Shown piece after piece: positions 19,101 to 26,969 of a stretch of 36,194 bases of DNA. The first letter of the stretch is position 1. Each line of letters starts with the position of its first letter. A model generated the notes under the pieces. It ran no database searches. It was not told the DNA's origin and saw only the letters and a list, made by a program, of their open reading frames with translations. The DNA lies in NCBI RefSeq assembly GCF_001668675.1, contig NZ_LZKQ01000226.1, forward strand, positions 1-36,194. Direction: 5' to 3'. Position numbers and translations under genes: made by a program. This DNA is from Mycobacterium asiaticum (GTDB lineage: Bacteria; Actinomycetota; Actinomycetes; Mycobacteriales; Mycobacteriaceae).

Positions 19101-20035
19101 GTCTTGCTCACTCGAGCCGCTCCCAGCGCCACCGCCACCGCACCCGCTTGCACCACCCGCGACAGCCGCACCGCCCGTCGCAGGTCGTGCACCGTTGGCG
19201 GCTCGCCGTCACCAAGAACCGGCCGGATCTCGAGTTCGTGGCGGTACTGGGTCGGCCCGCCGAGCCGCACCCCGAGTGCCCCGGCGAACGCCGCCTCCAC
19301 CACGCCGGCGTTGGGGCTGGGATGGCGCGCCGCGTCGCACCGCCACGCCCGCACCGCCCCCGTCGCAGATCCGCCGACCACCGGCGCGCAGGCCACCACC
19401 AGCGCGCCGGTCACCCGCGCCGCCACGTAGTTCACGATGTCGTCCAATCGTGCTGCCGCCCAACCAAATTTGCTATAGCGCGGGGATCGGTAGCCGACCA
19501 TGGAATCCAACGTGTTGACGGCGCGGTAGATCAGCACTCCGGGGGCGCCGCCGGCCGCGGCCCACAGCAGCGGCGCGACCTGGGCGTCGGAGGTGTTCTC
19601 AGCCACCGACTCCAGCGCCGCGCGCGTCAGACCGGCGGCATCGAGCATCGCCGGGTCGCGCCCGCACAGCGACGGGAGCAGTGTCCGGGCACCCGCAACG
19701 TCCCCGGCCGCCAGCAATGCCGCCATGTCGGCTCCGGTGCGCGCCAGCGATGTGCCCCCAAGCGCGGTCCAGGTGGCGACGGCGACGGCCGCGGCGCGGC
19801 GCACCGGTCCGCCCCGCTGCAGGGCCGCGCCCAATAGACCGGCGCCGGCCACCAACATCGTCACGTGCGCAGCACCCGCAACCCGGGCATCGCGGTAGGT
19901 GACCCGCTCCAATTGGGCTGCCGCCGCACCGAACAACGCGACGGGGTGCCCTCGCTGAGGATCACCCAGGGCCAGGTCCGCGAGGTAGCCCGCCAGCACG
20001 CCGACCACGCGGCCCCGCCGTGTCGACGCAAGCAC
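19082..20035 (-). CDS. cobD: Adenosylcobinamide-phosphate synthase CobD/CbiB
   Basis: A 317-residue multi-spanning membrane enzyme. It joins aminopropanol (or its phosphate) to adenosylcobyric acid in B12 synthesis. The N-terminal signature LADLALGDPQRGHPVALFG and the central SVAENTSDAQVAPLLWAAAGG and VNTLDSMVGYRSPRYSKFGW are diagnostic of CbiB. Several Ala/Leu/Val-rich helices lie near residues 55-75 and 200-220. The start is ATG at 20035. It is divergent from the MpaB-like gene with 60 bases between. It belongs with cobC at 16 kb, separated by the ptkA-ptpA-SURF1 operon. Confidence 0.95.
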   Translation of the reverse strand: MLASTRRGRVVGVLAGYLADLALGDPQRGHPVALFGAAAAQLERVTYRDARVAGAAHVTMLVAGAGLLGAALQRGGPVRRAAAVAVATWTALGGTSLARTGADMAALLAAGDVAGARTLLPSLCGRDPAMLDAAGLTRAALESVAENTSDAQVAPLLWAAAGGAPGVLIYRAVNTLDSMVGYRSPRYSKFGWAAARLDDIVNYVAARVTGALVVACAPVVGGSATGAVRAWRCDAARHPSPNAGVVEAAFAGALGVRLGGPTQYRHELEIRPVLGDGEPPTVHDLRRAVRLSRVVQAGAVAVALGAARVSKTYRRRP

Positions 20036-20095
20036 CAGGGCAGCGTCTCATAACCCCGGCATTCGTGATCTACTCGACCGCATGGGGTACTCGCA

Positions 20096-20911
20096 ATGAA
20101 GCGACCCGCAACCAGGGTTGCCGACCTGTTGAACCCGGCGGCGCTGTTGCTGCCGGCGGCTAACGTGATCATGCAGTTGTCGCTGCCGGGCGTCGGCTAC
20201 GGAGTGCTGGAGAGCCCCGTGGACAGCGGCAATGTGTACAAGCACCCGTTCAAACGGGCCCGCACCACCGGCACCTACCTGGCCGTCGCGACGATCGGGA
20301 CCGAAGCCGACCGCAAATTGATGCGCAGCGCCGTCGACACCGCGCACCGGCAGGTCCGCTCGCGGCCGTCGAGCCCGGTGCCCTACAACGCGTTCAACCC
20401 GAAGCTGCAACTGTGGGTGGCGGCCTGCCTCTACCGCTACTTCGTGGAACAACACGAGTTCCTGCACGGCCCACTCGACGACGCCAGCGCCGACGCGGTC
20501 TACCAGGACGCCAGGCGACTGGGCACCACCCTGCAGGTGCCGGACAGGATGTGGCCGGCCGACCGGGTCGCCTTCGACGAGTACTGGAAGCGGTCCCTGG
20601 ACGAGTTGCGGATCGACCCGCCGGTGCGCGAGCATCTGCGCGGGGTGGCCGCGATGGCGTTTCTGCCGCTTCCGCTGCGGGTGCTGGGCGGACGCCTCAA
20701 CCTGTTCGCCACGACGGGGTTCCTGGCGCCGGAGTTCCGCGCGATGATGCGGCTGGACTGGTCGGAGTCCCAGCAGCGCCGGTTTGAATGGCTGCTTTCG
20801 GCGCTGCGGCTCGCCGACCGGCTGATACCGCACCGGGCGTGGCTGCTCATCTATCAGATTTACTTGTGGGACATGCGCTTTCGTGCGCGTCGCGGCCTGC
20901 GGGTCGTCTAG
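20096..20911 (+). CDS. MpaB/DUF2236 family oxygenase-like protein (Rv2237 type)
   Basis: A 271-residue protein of the DUF2236 group, related to fungal MpaB and to the rubber oxygenase Lcp, which use b-type haem. Family features seen are a hydrophobic helix near residues 15-32 ([17 protein letters not shown]), the [14 protein letters not shown] stretch, and the segment from [13 protein letters not shown] to [12 protein letters not shown]. Which residue would bind haem is not certain. The substrate is unknown. The ATG start matches where the similarity begins; no strong ribosome site is present. A VOC-family gene follows after 14 bases with a strong ribosome site. Confidence 0.85.
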   Translation: MKRPATRVADLLNPAALLLPAANVIMQLSLPGVGYGVLESPVDSGNVYKHPFKRARTTGTYLAVATIGTEADRKLMRSAVDTAHRQVRSRPSSPVPYNAFNPKLQLWVAACLYRYFVEQHEFLHGPLDDASADAVYQDARRLGTTLQVPDRMWPADRVAFDEYWKRSLDELRIDPPVREHLRGVAAMAFLPLPLRVLGGRLNLFATTGFLAPEFRAMMRLDWSESQQRRFEWLLSALRLADRLIPHRAWLLIYQIYLWDMRFRARRGLRVV

Positions 20912-20925
20912 CGAGGAGGTCGGTA

Positions 20926-21318
20926 ATGCCTTTCCCGCCGCTCAACCACGTCGCCGTCACGGTGCGAGACCTCGAGGTCAGCGGCCCGTGGTACCGACGT
21001 CTGTTCGGTGAGCCGATGGTCGACGAGCACACCGACGCCGGCTACCGGCATCTGGTCTTCCTGCTGGCCGGCAACACATTGTTCGGCATCGTGCAGCACG
21101 ACCGCGCCGCGCCCGACGAGAAATTCAGCGAGTTTCGCGTCGGCCTGGACCATGTCGGCTTCGGGTGCAGCTCGCGGCGGGAACTGGACACGTGGGTTGG
21201 GGTGCTCGACGACCTGGGTGTCGAGCACGGCGGCATCGTCGATGCGCCCTACGGCGCGGGGTTGAGCTTCCGCGACCCCGACGGCATCGCGCTGGAGTTC
21301 TTCGCGCCGCCCGCCTGA
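20926..21318 (+). CDS. VOC-family (glyoxalase/dioxygenase-fold) protein
   Basis: A 130-residue single-module vicinal-oxygen-chelate protein. The first beta-alpha-beta unit begins PLNHVAVTVRDL with likely metal ligand His8. The second has GLDHVGFGCSSRRELDTW, and the terminal strand RDPDGIALEFFAPP carries the usual Glu ligand. Such proteins include glyoxalases, epimerases, dioxygenases and resistance proteins; the sequence does not say which. GAGGAGG at 20913-20919, 6 bases before the ATG, fixes the start. An open frame reaching back to 20788 overlaps the upstream gene and is not used. It is probably cotranscribed with the MpaB-like gene. Confidence 0.88.
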   Translation: MPFPPLNHVAVTVRDLEVSGPWYRRLFGEPMVDEHTDAGYRHLVFLLAGNTLFGIVQHDRAAPDEKFSEFRVGLDHVGFGCSSRRELDTWVGVLDDLGVEHGGIVDAPYGAGLSFRDPDGIALEFFAPPA

Positions 21319-21364
21319 CCGCTCGGGGCGGGCCGCGCCGCCCCGAGCCGCCTCGGCCCAGCAT

Positions 21365-21431
21365 GCCGCCGAGTGTGCGATTCACGACGCTGCAGCGGCG
21401 TGTCGTGTCGCCAGATGCACACCCGGCGACG
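21365..21431. repeat. 67-base palindromic intergenic repeat, copy B
   Basis: This copy begins GCCGCCGAGTGTGC and ends CACCCGGCGACG. It is the same length as copy A at 12361-12427, with about 12 differences, five of them clustered in the central loop and three just before the right arm. It lies between the converging VOC gene and epoxide hydrolase gene, the same setting as copy A. The arms can fold into an imperfect cruciform or hairpin. Confidence 0.75.
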
Positions 21432-21462
21432 GGACCGGCCCGGGCCGCCGGGCCCCGACCCG

Positions 21463-22587
21463 TCAGCGCACCGTCGCGAAGAACTTACGGACGTCCTCGA
21501 CGAACAACTCGGGCTGCTCGAACGCGGCGAAGTGCCCGCCGCGCGGCATCGTCGTCCAGTGCGTGAGGTTGAAATTCGGCTCACACCACCGTCGCGGCGC
21601 GCGCAGCACTTCCTTGGGGAAAGCGGCCACCCCGGTTGGCAATTCGACCCGGCTGGTGTCGCCCCATACCGTGAAACTCTCCCAGTACAAGCGGGCCGAG
21701 GACGCCGCGGTCGCGGTCACCCAGTACAGCATCACGTTGTCCAGCAACTCATCTCGGGTCAGCACATTCTCGGGGTGCCCGTCGCAGTCCATCCACGCCC
21801 AGAACTTCTCCACGATCCAAGCCAGCTGGCCCACCGGCGAATCAACCAGTCCGTATCCCACGGTTTGCGGCCGCGTCGACTGCTGCTTGGAATAGCCGGT
21901 GCCCGTCTTGCGATGTTCCGCCAGCGCGGCGAGCGCGGCCTGCTCCTCCGGGGTGGGGTTGGCCAGGGTCTCCTTGGTGGGCATGCCCAGCGGCATGTTC
22001 AGGTGAATCCCCGCGCAGTGGCCGCCATTACGGCCGATCTGGGTGGTGACGGCCGCGCCCCAGTCGCCGCCCTGAGCGCCGTAACGCTGATAGCCCAGGC
22101 GAAGCATCAGCTCCTCCCAGACAAGCGCGATCTTCTCCACACCCCAGCCGGTGCGGCCCGGTTTCCCGGAGAATCCGTAACCGGGCAGCGACGGGCAGAC
22201 GACGTGGAACGCGTCCTCAGCGCGGCCGCCGTGTGCGGTGGGATCGGTCAGCGGCTCAATCACCTTGTGGAACTCCACAATCGAGCCCGGCCAGCCGTGG
22301 GTGATCAACAGCGGGAACGCATCCTCGTGCGGCGACCGCTGATGGATGAAGTGGATGTCCAACCCGTCGAATTGGTCGACGAAGTGGTCAAATCGGTTCA
22401 GCGCGGCTTCCCGCGCCCGCCAGTCGTAGTTATTGGCCCAGTAGGCGGCCAGGTCCTGGGTGTAGCGCAGCGGAATCCCCTGGCTCCAGTCGTCCACGCA
22501 CTCGGCCTCCGGCCATCGGGTGCGCGCCAATCGCGATTGCAGGTCCTCGAGAACATCGTCGGGCACATCGATGCGAAACGGCTTCAC
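21463..22587 (-). CDS. Epoxide hydrolase, alpha/beta-hydrolase with EHN domain
   Basis: A 374-residue microsomal-type epoxide hydrolase. The N-terminal EHN region runs from FRIDVPDDVLEDLQSRLART to the core. The oxyanion motif HGWPGS is at residues 97-102, the nucleophile is Asp175 in GAQGGDWGAAV, and the catalytic His is His352 in RGGHFAAFEQPELF. Enzymes of this family open epoxides to diols; mycobacteria have many, some for lipid or xenobiotic detoxification. The GTG start gives the family N-terminus VKPFRIDV. TATAAG ends 3 bases before it, so a promoter may overlap the start. The small gene at 22630-22824 lies 42 bases upstream on the same strand. Confidence 0.93.
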   Translation of the reverse strand: MKPFRIDVPDDVLEDLQSRLARTRWPEAECVDDWSQGIPLRYTQDLAAYWANNYDWRAREAALNRFDHFVDQFDGLDIHFIHQRSPHEDAFPLLITHGWPGSIVEFHKVIEPLTDPTAHGGRAEDAFHVVCPSLPGYGFSGKPGRTGWGVEKIALVWEELMLRLGYQRYGAQGGDWGAAVTTQIGRNGGHCAGIHLNMPLGMPTKETLANPTPEEQAALAALAEHRKTGTGYSKQQSTRPQTVGYGLVDSPVGQLAWIVEKFWAWMDCDGHPENVLTRDELLDNVMLYWVTATAASSARLYWESFTVWGDTSRVELPTGVAAFPKEVLRAPRRWCEPNFNLTHWTTMPRGGHFAAFEQPELFVEDVRKFFATVR

Positions 22588-22629
22588 CCGCTTATAGTGC
22601 CGCTCGCCGACGAGGGCGCGACAACCACC

Positions 22630-22824
22630 CTATTTCTGCGTCGCGTCCTTGATCAGCGTGCTGATCTGCTCGAGCAGTTCGCGCATGTCGGCGCGCATCG
22701 CGTCCACCGCGGCGTACAGGTCCGCCTTCGTCGCCGGCTGCTGGTCCGAAGCCAGCGGACGCACTGGCGGTCCGGAAGTCTGCCGCGCCGTGCCCTCGCT
22801 CTGCGAACCAGGTAGGTCACCCAC
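22630..22824 (-). CDS. Small hypothetical protein with C-terminal amphipathic helix
   Basis: A 64-residue product that I do not recognise. The first 30 residues are polar and Pro/Gly-rich. The last 33 (from ATKADLYAAVDAMRADM) form a strongly predicted amphipathic helix that could mediate oligomerisation or docking. The start is GTG with GAGG 2-3 bases upstream, which is close. The gene precedes the epoxide hydrolase by 42 bases on the same strand and is divergent from the large LuxR regulator. It could be a small partner protein or a chance frame. Confidence 0.45.
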   Translation of the reverse strand: MGDLPGSQSEGTARQTSGPPVRPLASDQQPATKADLYAAVDAMRADMRELLEQISTLIKDATQK

Positions 22825-22839
22825 GCCCTCGACCTTGCC

Positions 22840-22849
22840 ACACCGGGTC
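22840..22849 (+). repeat. Direct repeat 1 upstream of the LuxR regulator
   Basis: ACACCGGGTC occurs here and again at 22924-22933. The spacing is 84 bases, exactly eight helical turns at 10.5 bases. Both copies lie in the divergent intergenic region between the small gene and the regulator gene. It may be an operator pair, possibly for the regulator itself, but two 10-mers are weak evidence. Confidence 0.3.
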
Positions 22850-22923
22850 AGACACGTCCAAGAGCCGGCGCATACGCATACCCGACCCGCAACTATCAGC
22901 GTTTTCGCCGATGCTTCGCCCCT

Positions 22924-22933
22924 ACACCGGGTC
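22924..22933 (+). repeat. Direct repeat 2 upstream of the LuxR regulator
   Basis: The second ACACCGGGTC, 14 bases before the upstream ATG of the regulator. It is the pair of the copy at 22840-22849. Confidence 0.3.
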
Positions 22934-22947
22934 GCATCCTGGCTAGC

Positions 22948-25900
22948 ATGAGCGAAACGAGCTGGAGCGTCCCCGAGATGAGCGAGCTACCGACCGGATT
23001 ACCAACCGGAACAGTGACCTTGCTACTGGCCGACGTCGAGGGGTCGACACGGCTATGGGAAACCCAGTCCGAGGCGATGCAAGACGCGGTCGCGCGACTC
23101 GATGCAGTGCTCGCCACGACGGTCGCGGCCCATCACGGCGTGCGGCCGGTCGAACAGGGCGAGGGCGACAGTTTTGTCATCGCGTTCACCCGCGCCGCCG
23201 ACGCGGTGTCTTGCGCGCTGGACTTGCAGCGGGCCCCGCTGGCGCCCATCAGACTGCGCATCGGCGTGCACACCGGCGACATCCATCTGCGCGATGAAAG
23301 CAACTACATCGGCCCGACGATCAACCGCACCGCCCGCCTGCGCGATCTCGCCCACGGCGGTCAGACGGTCCTCTCCGGTGCTACCGAACCGCTTGTCCTC
23401 GACCAACTTCCGACAGATGTCACGCTGACCGACCTGGGTACCCATCCACTACGGGATCTGCCCCGGCCGGAACGGGTTGTGCAACTGTGCCATCCCGACC
23501 TGCACAATGACTTCCCGCCGTTGCGAACCATCAACACCGTTGCTGCGCAACGGCTTCCAACGCAACTGACAAGCTTCATCGGCCGTGAGACCGAGATCCG
23601 CGGCATCCGGGAGGCGCTGGCCGAGAACCGACTCGTGACGTTGACCGGCGCGGGCGGAGCCGGCAAAACCCGGTTGGCGGTGCAGGTCGCGGCATCGGTG
23701 GCCACCGACTTCTCCGACGGTATCTCGTATGTCGACCTGGCGCCGGTCACCGATCCCGACGCTGTGCCGCTGACGGTCGCCCGGGCGCTGGGCGTGCCCG
23801 ACCAGGCGGGCGACGTGACCATCGACATGCTGCGACGGTTCATCCGCGATCGCCGGATGCTCGTCCTGGTGGACAACTGCGAACACCTGCTCGACGCCAG
23901 CGCGGAGTTGCTCGGTGGCCTGTTGGCCGGATGCCCGGCGTTGACGCTGCTCACGACCAGCCGCGAATCGATAGGAGTGGGCGGTGAGCTGAGCTGGCGA
24001 GTGCCCTCGCTGTCCCTGACCGACGAGGCCGTCGAACTCTTCGCCGATCGTGCGCGCCGCATCCGACCGGAATTTCGCGTCGGTGACGACAACGCGGAGA
24101 CGGTGATCGCCATCTGCCGCCGGCTTGACGGACTACCGCTGGCCATCGAACTTGCCGCGGCCCGCATCCGCGCGTTGTCACCAACCGAGATCCTGCGCAG
24201 TCTGCACGACACGTTCCGGCTGCTCACCGGCGGCGCGCGAACCGCCGTGCGCCGCCAGCAGACGTTGCGGGCCTCGGTGGACTGGTCACACGAATTGCTC
24301 AGCGAGGCCGAACGGGTGTTGTTCCGCCGGCTGGCGGTGTTTCTCGGCGGCTTCGATCTCGATGCGGCTCAAGCCGTCGGCGGCGGGGAGCGCTACCAGG
24401 TGCTCGATCAGCTGACTCTGCTCGTCGACAAATCACTTGTCGTTGCCGACGACGGTCCGCACGGCACCCGCTACCGGCTGTTGGAGACGGTCCGGCAGTA
24501 CGCGTTGGAGAAACTGGGCGAGTCCCGCGAAGGCGACGACGTGCGCGGCCGCCACCGCGACCACTACACGGCGATCGCCTCCCGGCTCGCGACCTCGCCG
24601 GCCGAGGAACGCCAACACCGCATCGATGTAGCCGGTGCCGAAATCGACAATCTGCGAGCGGCTTTCGCGTGGAGCCGGGAGAACGGCGACACGGAGCAGG
24701 CGTTGTCCCTCGCGTCGTCGTTATTGCCGCTCTGGCTGAACCGAGGGCTGATGCAGGAAGGCGTGAAGTGGCTGGAGGCCGCGCTCGCCGACGCGGATTC
24801 TCCCGCCGAGGCGTCTCCCGGGCTGATCCGGGCGATGGTGAGCCACGTAATTTTGGGGTCGTTCCGGGGCCTGACGGTCGATCTCGACTACGCCGAGCGC
24901 ACGCTGGCCGCGGCGCGTGAGCTCGGCGAGCCCGCCCTGGTGGCGCGGGCGCTGACCGGTTGCGCGGGCCGCGCCTCCGCTGACAGGCACCGCTCCGTCG
25001 CGTACTTCACCGAAGCGGCGGACATCGCCCGGGCCAGCGGCGATTCCTGGTGGTTGGGACAGACAGTCGCATTAGAGGCGGTAGCTGCGCTGCTGTTCGG
25101 CGAGCCGCAGATGGGACAACAGGCCGCCGAAGAAGCGCTGCGCATCGCCGACGCGATCGGCGAGAAGTTCGTGTCCCGGCAGTCCCGCTACGTCCTGGGT
25201 TGGGCCCAGGTACTGCGGGGAGATCTTTCCGGCGCGTTGCCGGTGGTTCGCACGGTCGACGACGAGGCGACTGCGGCTCGCGACGGTATGTATTCCATGC
25301 ACGCCCGGTCGCTGCAAGCACTGATCCTGGCCTATCAGGGGCAGACGGAAGCCGCCGAAGCGGCGGCGAAAGTCGCGCTCGCCCGCGTCACCAACCTGTT
25401 CGATACCTACAGCGGAGTCGTCTACGCGGCATCCGCGGTGGTGCACCTGGCCATGGGTGATGGGCACGCTGCGTCCGAAGCGTTCGCGGCGGCTCGAAAA
25501 GTCACCCCACTGGATCCGCAAATGGCCGCCATTTACAACTTTGCGGCGTTGGCGCCATTGGCCTATGGCGATTTCGCCGCGGCCCGCCGGTGGGCCGACG
25601 AGGTGGTGGCCGCGACGACGGGGTGGAGTCGGGCCGCGTCTTCGATAACACGCGCGTACGTGGAGATCGCGCAGGGCGAAGCCGACGCCGCCGAACGGGA
25701 TGCTTACGGGGCACTCGACTTGGCCGCTCGACTCAAGGGCGACCTGCTCATTCCGTTCGCCCTCGACTGCCTGGCCATGGTGGCAACCGGCGAGGAGAAC
25801 CACACACTGGCCGCCCGATTGTTCGGCGCCGCCGACGCGGCACGCCAACGCATGGGGCTGGTGCGGTTCAAGATCCTCGATCCCGGTATCGAGCCCCGCG

Positions 25901-26223
25901 TCGCCGCCACACGGGAAGCGCTGGGCAACAACGATTTCGACGCCGCTTGGGCCGAAGGCGCGGAACTGTCGAGCGACGAGGCCGTCGCCTACGCGCTACG
26001 CAAGCGCGGCGAACGCACCCGCGCCAGCAGCGGCTGGTCCTCGCTGACCCGCGCCGAACTCGACGTCGTCAAGCTGGTCAGCGAGGGCCTGCCCAATCGC
26101 GATGTCGCCACCAGACTGTTCATCTCGCCCCGCACCGTGCAGGCCCACCTGACGCACATCTACACCAAGCTCGGCCTGACCTCGCGGGTGCAGCTCGCGC
26201 AGGAGGCCGCGCGGCACGGCTAG
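22948..26223 (+). CDS. Large regulator: class III cyclase domain, NB-ARC/AAA ATPase, TPR-like repeats, LuxR HTH
   Basis: A 1091-residue regulator resembling M. tuberculosis Rv0386, Rv1358 and Rv2488c. Residues 20-165 form a class III nucleotide cyclase domain: metal Asp29 (LLADVEGST) and Asp74 (GEGDSF), with Asn126 and Arg130 in INRTAR. The substrate-selecting Lys and Asp appear as Gln70 and Asn119. Residues 225-500 form an STAND ATPase with Walker A GAGGAGKTR (234-242) and LVLVDNCEH as Walker B. Residues of about 540-990 are helical repeats of TPR type. The last 60 residues are a LuxR HTH (LTRAELDVVKLVSEGLPNRD). An alternative ATG at 22978 (MSELPTG) fits the usual family N-terminus and may be the true start. 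The stop interlocks with that of the convergent nitroreductase. Confidence 0.93.
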   Translation: MSETSWSVPEMSELPTGLPTGTVTLLLADVEGSTRLWETQSEAMQDAVARLDAVLATTVAAHHGVRPVEQGEGDSFVIAFTRAADAVSCALDLQRAPLAPIRLRIGVHTGDIHLRDESNYIGPTINRTARLRDLAHGGQTVLSGATEPLVLDQLPTDVTLTDLGTHPLRDLPRPERVVQLCHPDLHNDFPPLRTINTVAAQRLPTQLTSFIGRETEIRGIREALAENRLVTLTGAGGAGKTRLAVQVAASVATDFSDGISYVDLAPVTDPDAVPLTVARALGVPDQAGDVTIDMLRRFIRDRRMLVLVDNCEHLLDASAELLGGLLAGCPALTLLTTSRESIGVGGELSWRVPSLSLTDEAVELFADRARRIRPEFRVGDDNAETVIAICRRLDGLPLAIELAAARIRALSPTEILRSLHDTFRLLTGGARTAVRRQQTLRASVDWSHELLSEAERVLFRRLAVFLGGFDLDAAQAVGGGERYQVLDQLTLLVDKSLVVADDGPHGTRYRLLETVRQYALEKLGESREGDDVRGRHRDHYTAIASRLATSPAEERQHRIDVAGAEIDNLRAAFAWSRENGDTEQALSLASSLLPLWLNRGLMQEGVKWLEAALADADSPAEASPGLIRAMVSHVILGSFRGLTVDLDYAERTLAAARELGEPALVARALTGCAGRASADRHRSVAYFTEAADIARASGDSWWLGQTVALEAVAALLFGEPQMGQQAAEEALRIADAIGEKFVSRQSRYVLGWAQVLRGDLSGALPVVRTVDDEATAARDGMYSMHARSLQALILAYQGQTEAAEAAAKVALARVTNLFDTYSGVVYAASAVVHLAMGDGHAASEAFAAARKVTPLDPQMAAIYNFAALAPLAYGDFAAARRWADEVVAATTGWSRAASSITRAYVEIAQGEADAAERDAYGALDLAARLKGDLLIPFALDCLAMVATGEENHTLAARLFGAADAARQRMGLVRFKILDPGIEPRVAATREALGNNDFDAAWAEGAELSSDEAVAYALRKRGERTRASSGWSSLTRAELDVVKLVSEGLPNRDVATRLFISPRTVQAHLTHIYTKLGLTSRVQLAQEAARHG

Positions 26224-26873
26224 CGGAACGCGCGGTTGCCGTACCGGTCGAGCGAGACGAATTCCCCCACCGGCCGACGGGAAGTCGGCCCGTACTTGCC
26301 CTTTGGCCAGCCCAGCGGAACCACCGCGACTGGGGTGACGTTCCACGGCAACCCCAGGGCGCGCTTGGCCACGATCGAATTCCACAACGGCATGGTGATC
26401 AACGCCGCGCCCAGCCCGGCCGCTCGGGCGGCCAGTAGCAGGTTTTGCACCGCGGGATAGATGGAGCCGTAGGCGCTGCTGACCGCAATCGTGGGCCGGG
26501 GCGGGATGACGCCCTTGAGGCAGGCCACCACGACGACGGGGATGTCGTCGAAGTGGTCGGCCTGCCAGCGGACGGCCTTTTCGATGCGAAGCATCTTTTC
26601 GTCCATGCGCTTTTCCAGCGCACGCTTGTAGAGCGGACCGAACACGTTCAGCGCGGTCCGATTCAGCCGGCCCAGCTTGGCGACGACCTTGCGGTCCTTG
26701 ACGACGATGAACTCCCAGTTCTGCGCGTTCGACCCGGTCGGTGCCTTCATGGCCAGTTCGAGCAGATGCAGTACCAGGGAGTCGTCGACCGGGTCGCTCT
26801 TGAGCCGGCGGATGGCGCGCTGGGTGCGCATCGCCTCCTCGAGCGGCATGTTCAAAGGTTCCTGCTGGCTCAT
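26220..26873 (-). CDS. Nitroreductase-family FMN oxidoreductase
   Basis: A 217-residue flavoprotein of the nitroreductase fold. The N-terminal RTQRAIRRLKSDPV and APTGSNAQNWEFIVVKD stretches are the FMN-binding signatures, and YPAVQNLLLAARAAGLGAAL is the conserved central helix. These enzymes reduce nitro compounds, quinones or enones with NAD(P)H; the substrate is unknown. I chose the ATG at 26873 (MSQQEPLNMP), with GGAA 8 bases upstream. An ATG at 26849 is possible, and the open frame extends 20 codons upstream without similarity. It is divergent from the GMC oxidoreductase with 96 bases between. Confidence 0.92.
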   Translation of the reverse strand: MSQQEPLNMPLEEAMRTQRAIRRLKSDPVDDSLVLHLLELAMKAPTGSNAQNWEFIVVKDRKVVAKLGRLNRTALNVFGPLYKRALEKRMDEKMLRIEKAVRWQADHFDDIPVVVVACLKGVIPPRPTIAVSSAYGSIYPAVQNLLLAARAAGLGAALITMPLWNSIVAKRALGLPWNVTPVAVVPLGWPKGKYGPTSRRPVGEFVSLDRYGNRAFR

Positions 26874-26958
26874 CTGTCGATTCCAGCAACTACGCAGGGT
26901 CGCGGGCAACACCGAATGTTTGCCCCAGACCATCCCGGGGATTCGCTAGGGCAGCGAC

Positions 26959-26964
26959 AGGAGG
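26959..26964 (+). promoter_or_regulatory. Ribosome binding site of the GMC oxidoreductase
   Basis: AGGAGG lies 5 bases before the ATG at 26970 and decides this start over the long upstream open frame, which reaches back to 26445 through the nitroreductase gene. Confidence 0.8.
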
Positions 26965-26969
26965 ATGAG

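Noticed and set aside
18113..19837. A 574-codon plus-strand frame across ptpA, SURF1 and cobD
   Set aside because: It crosses three well-supported genes in other frames and has an Arg/Pro/Gly-rich composition without motifs.
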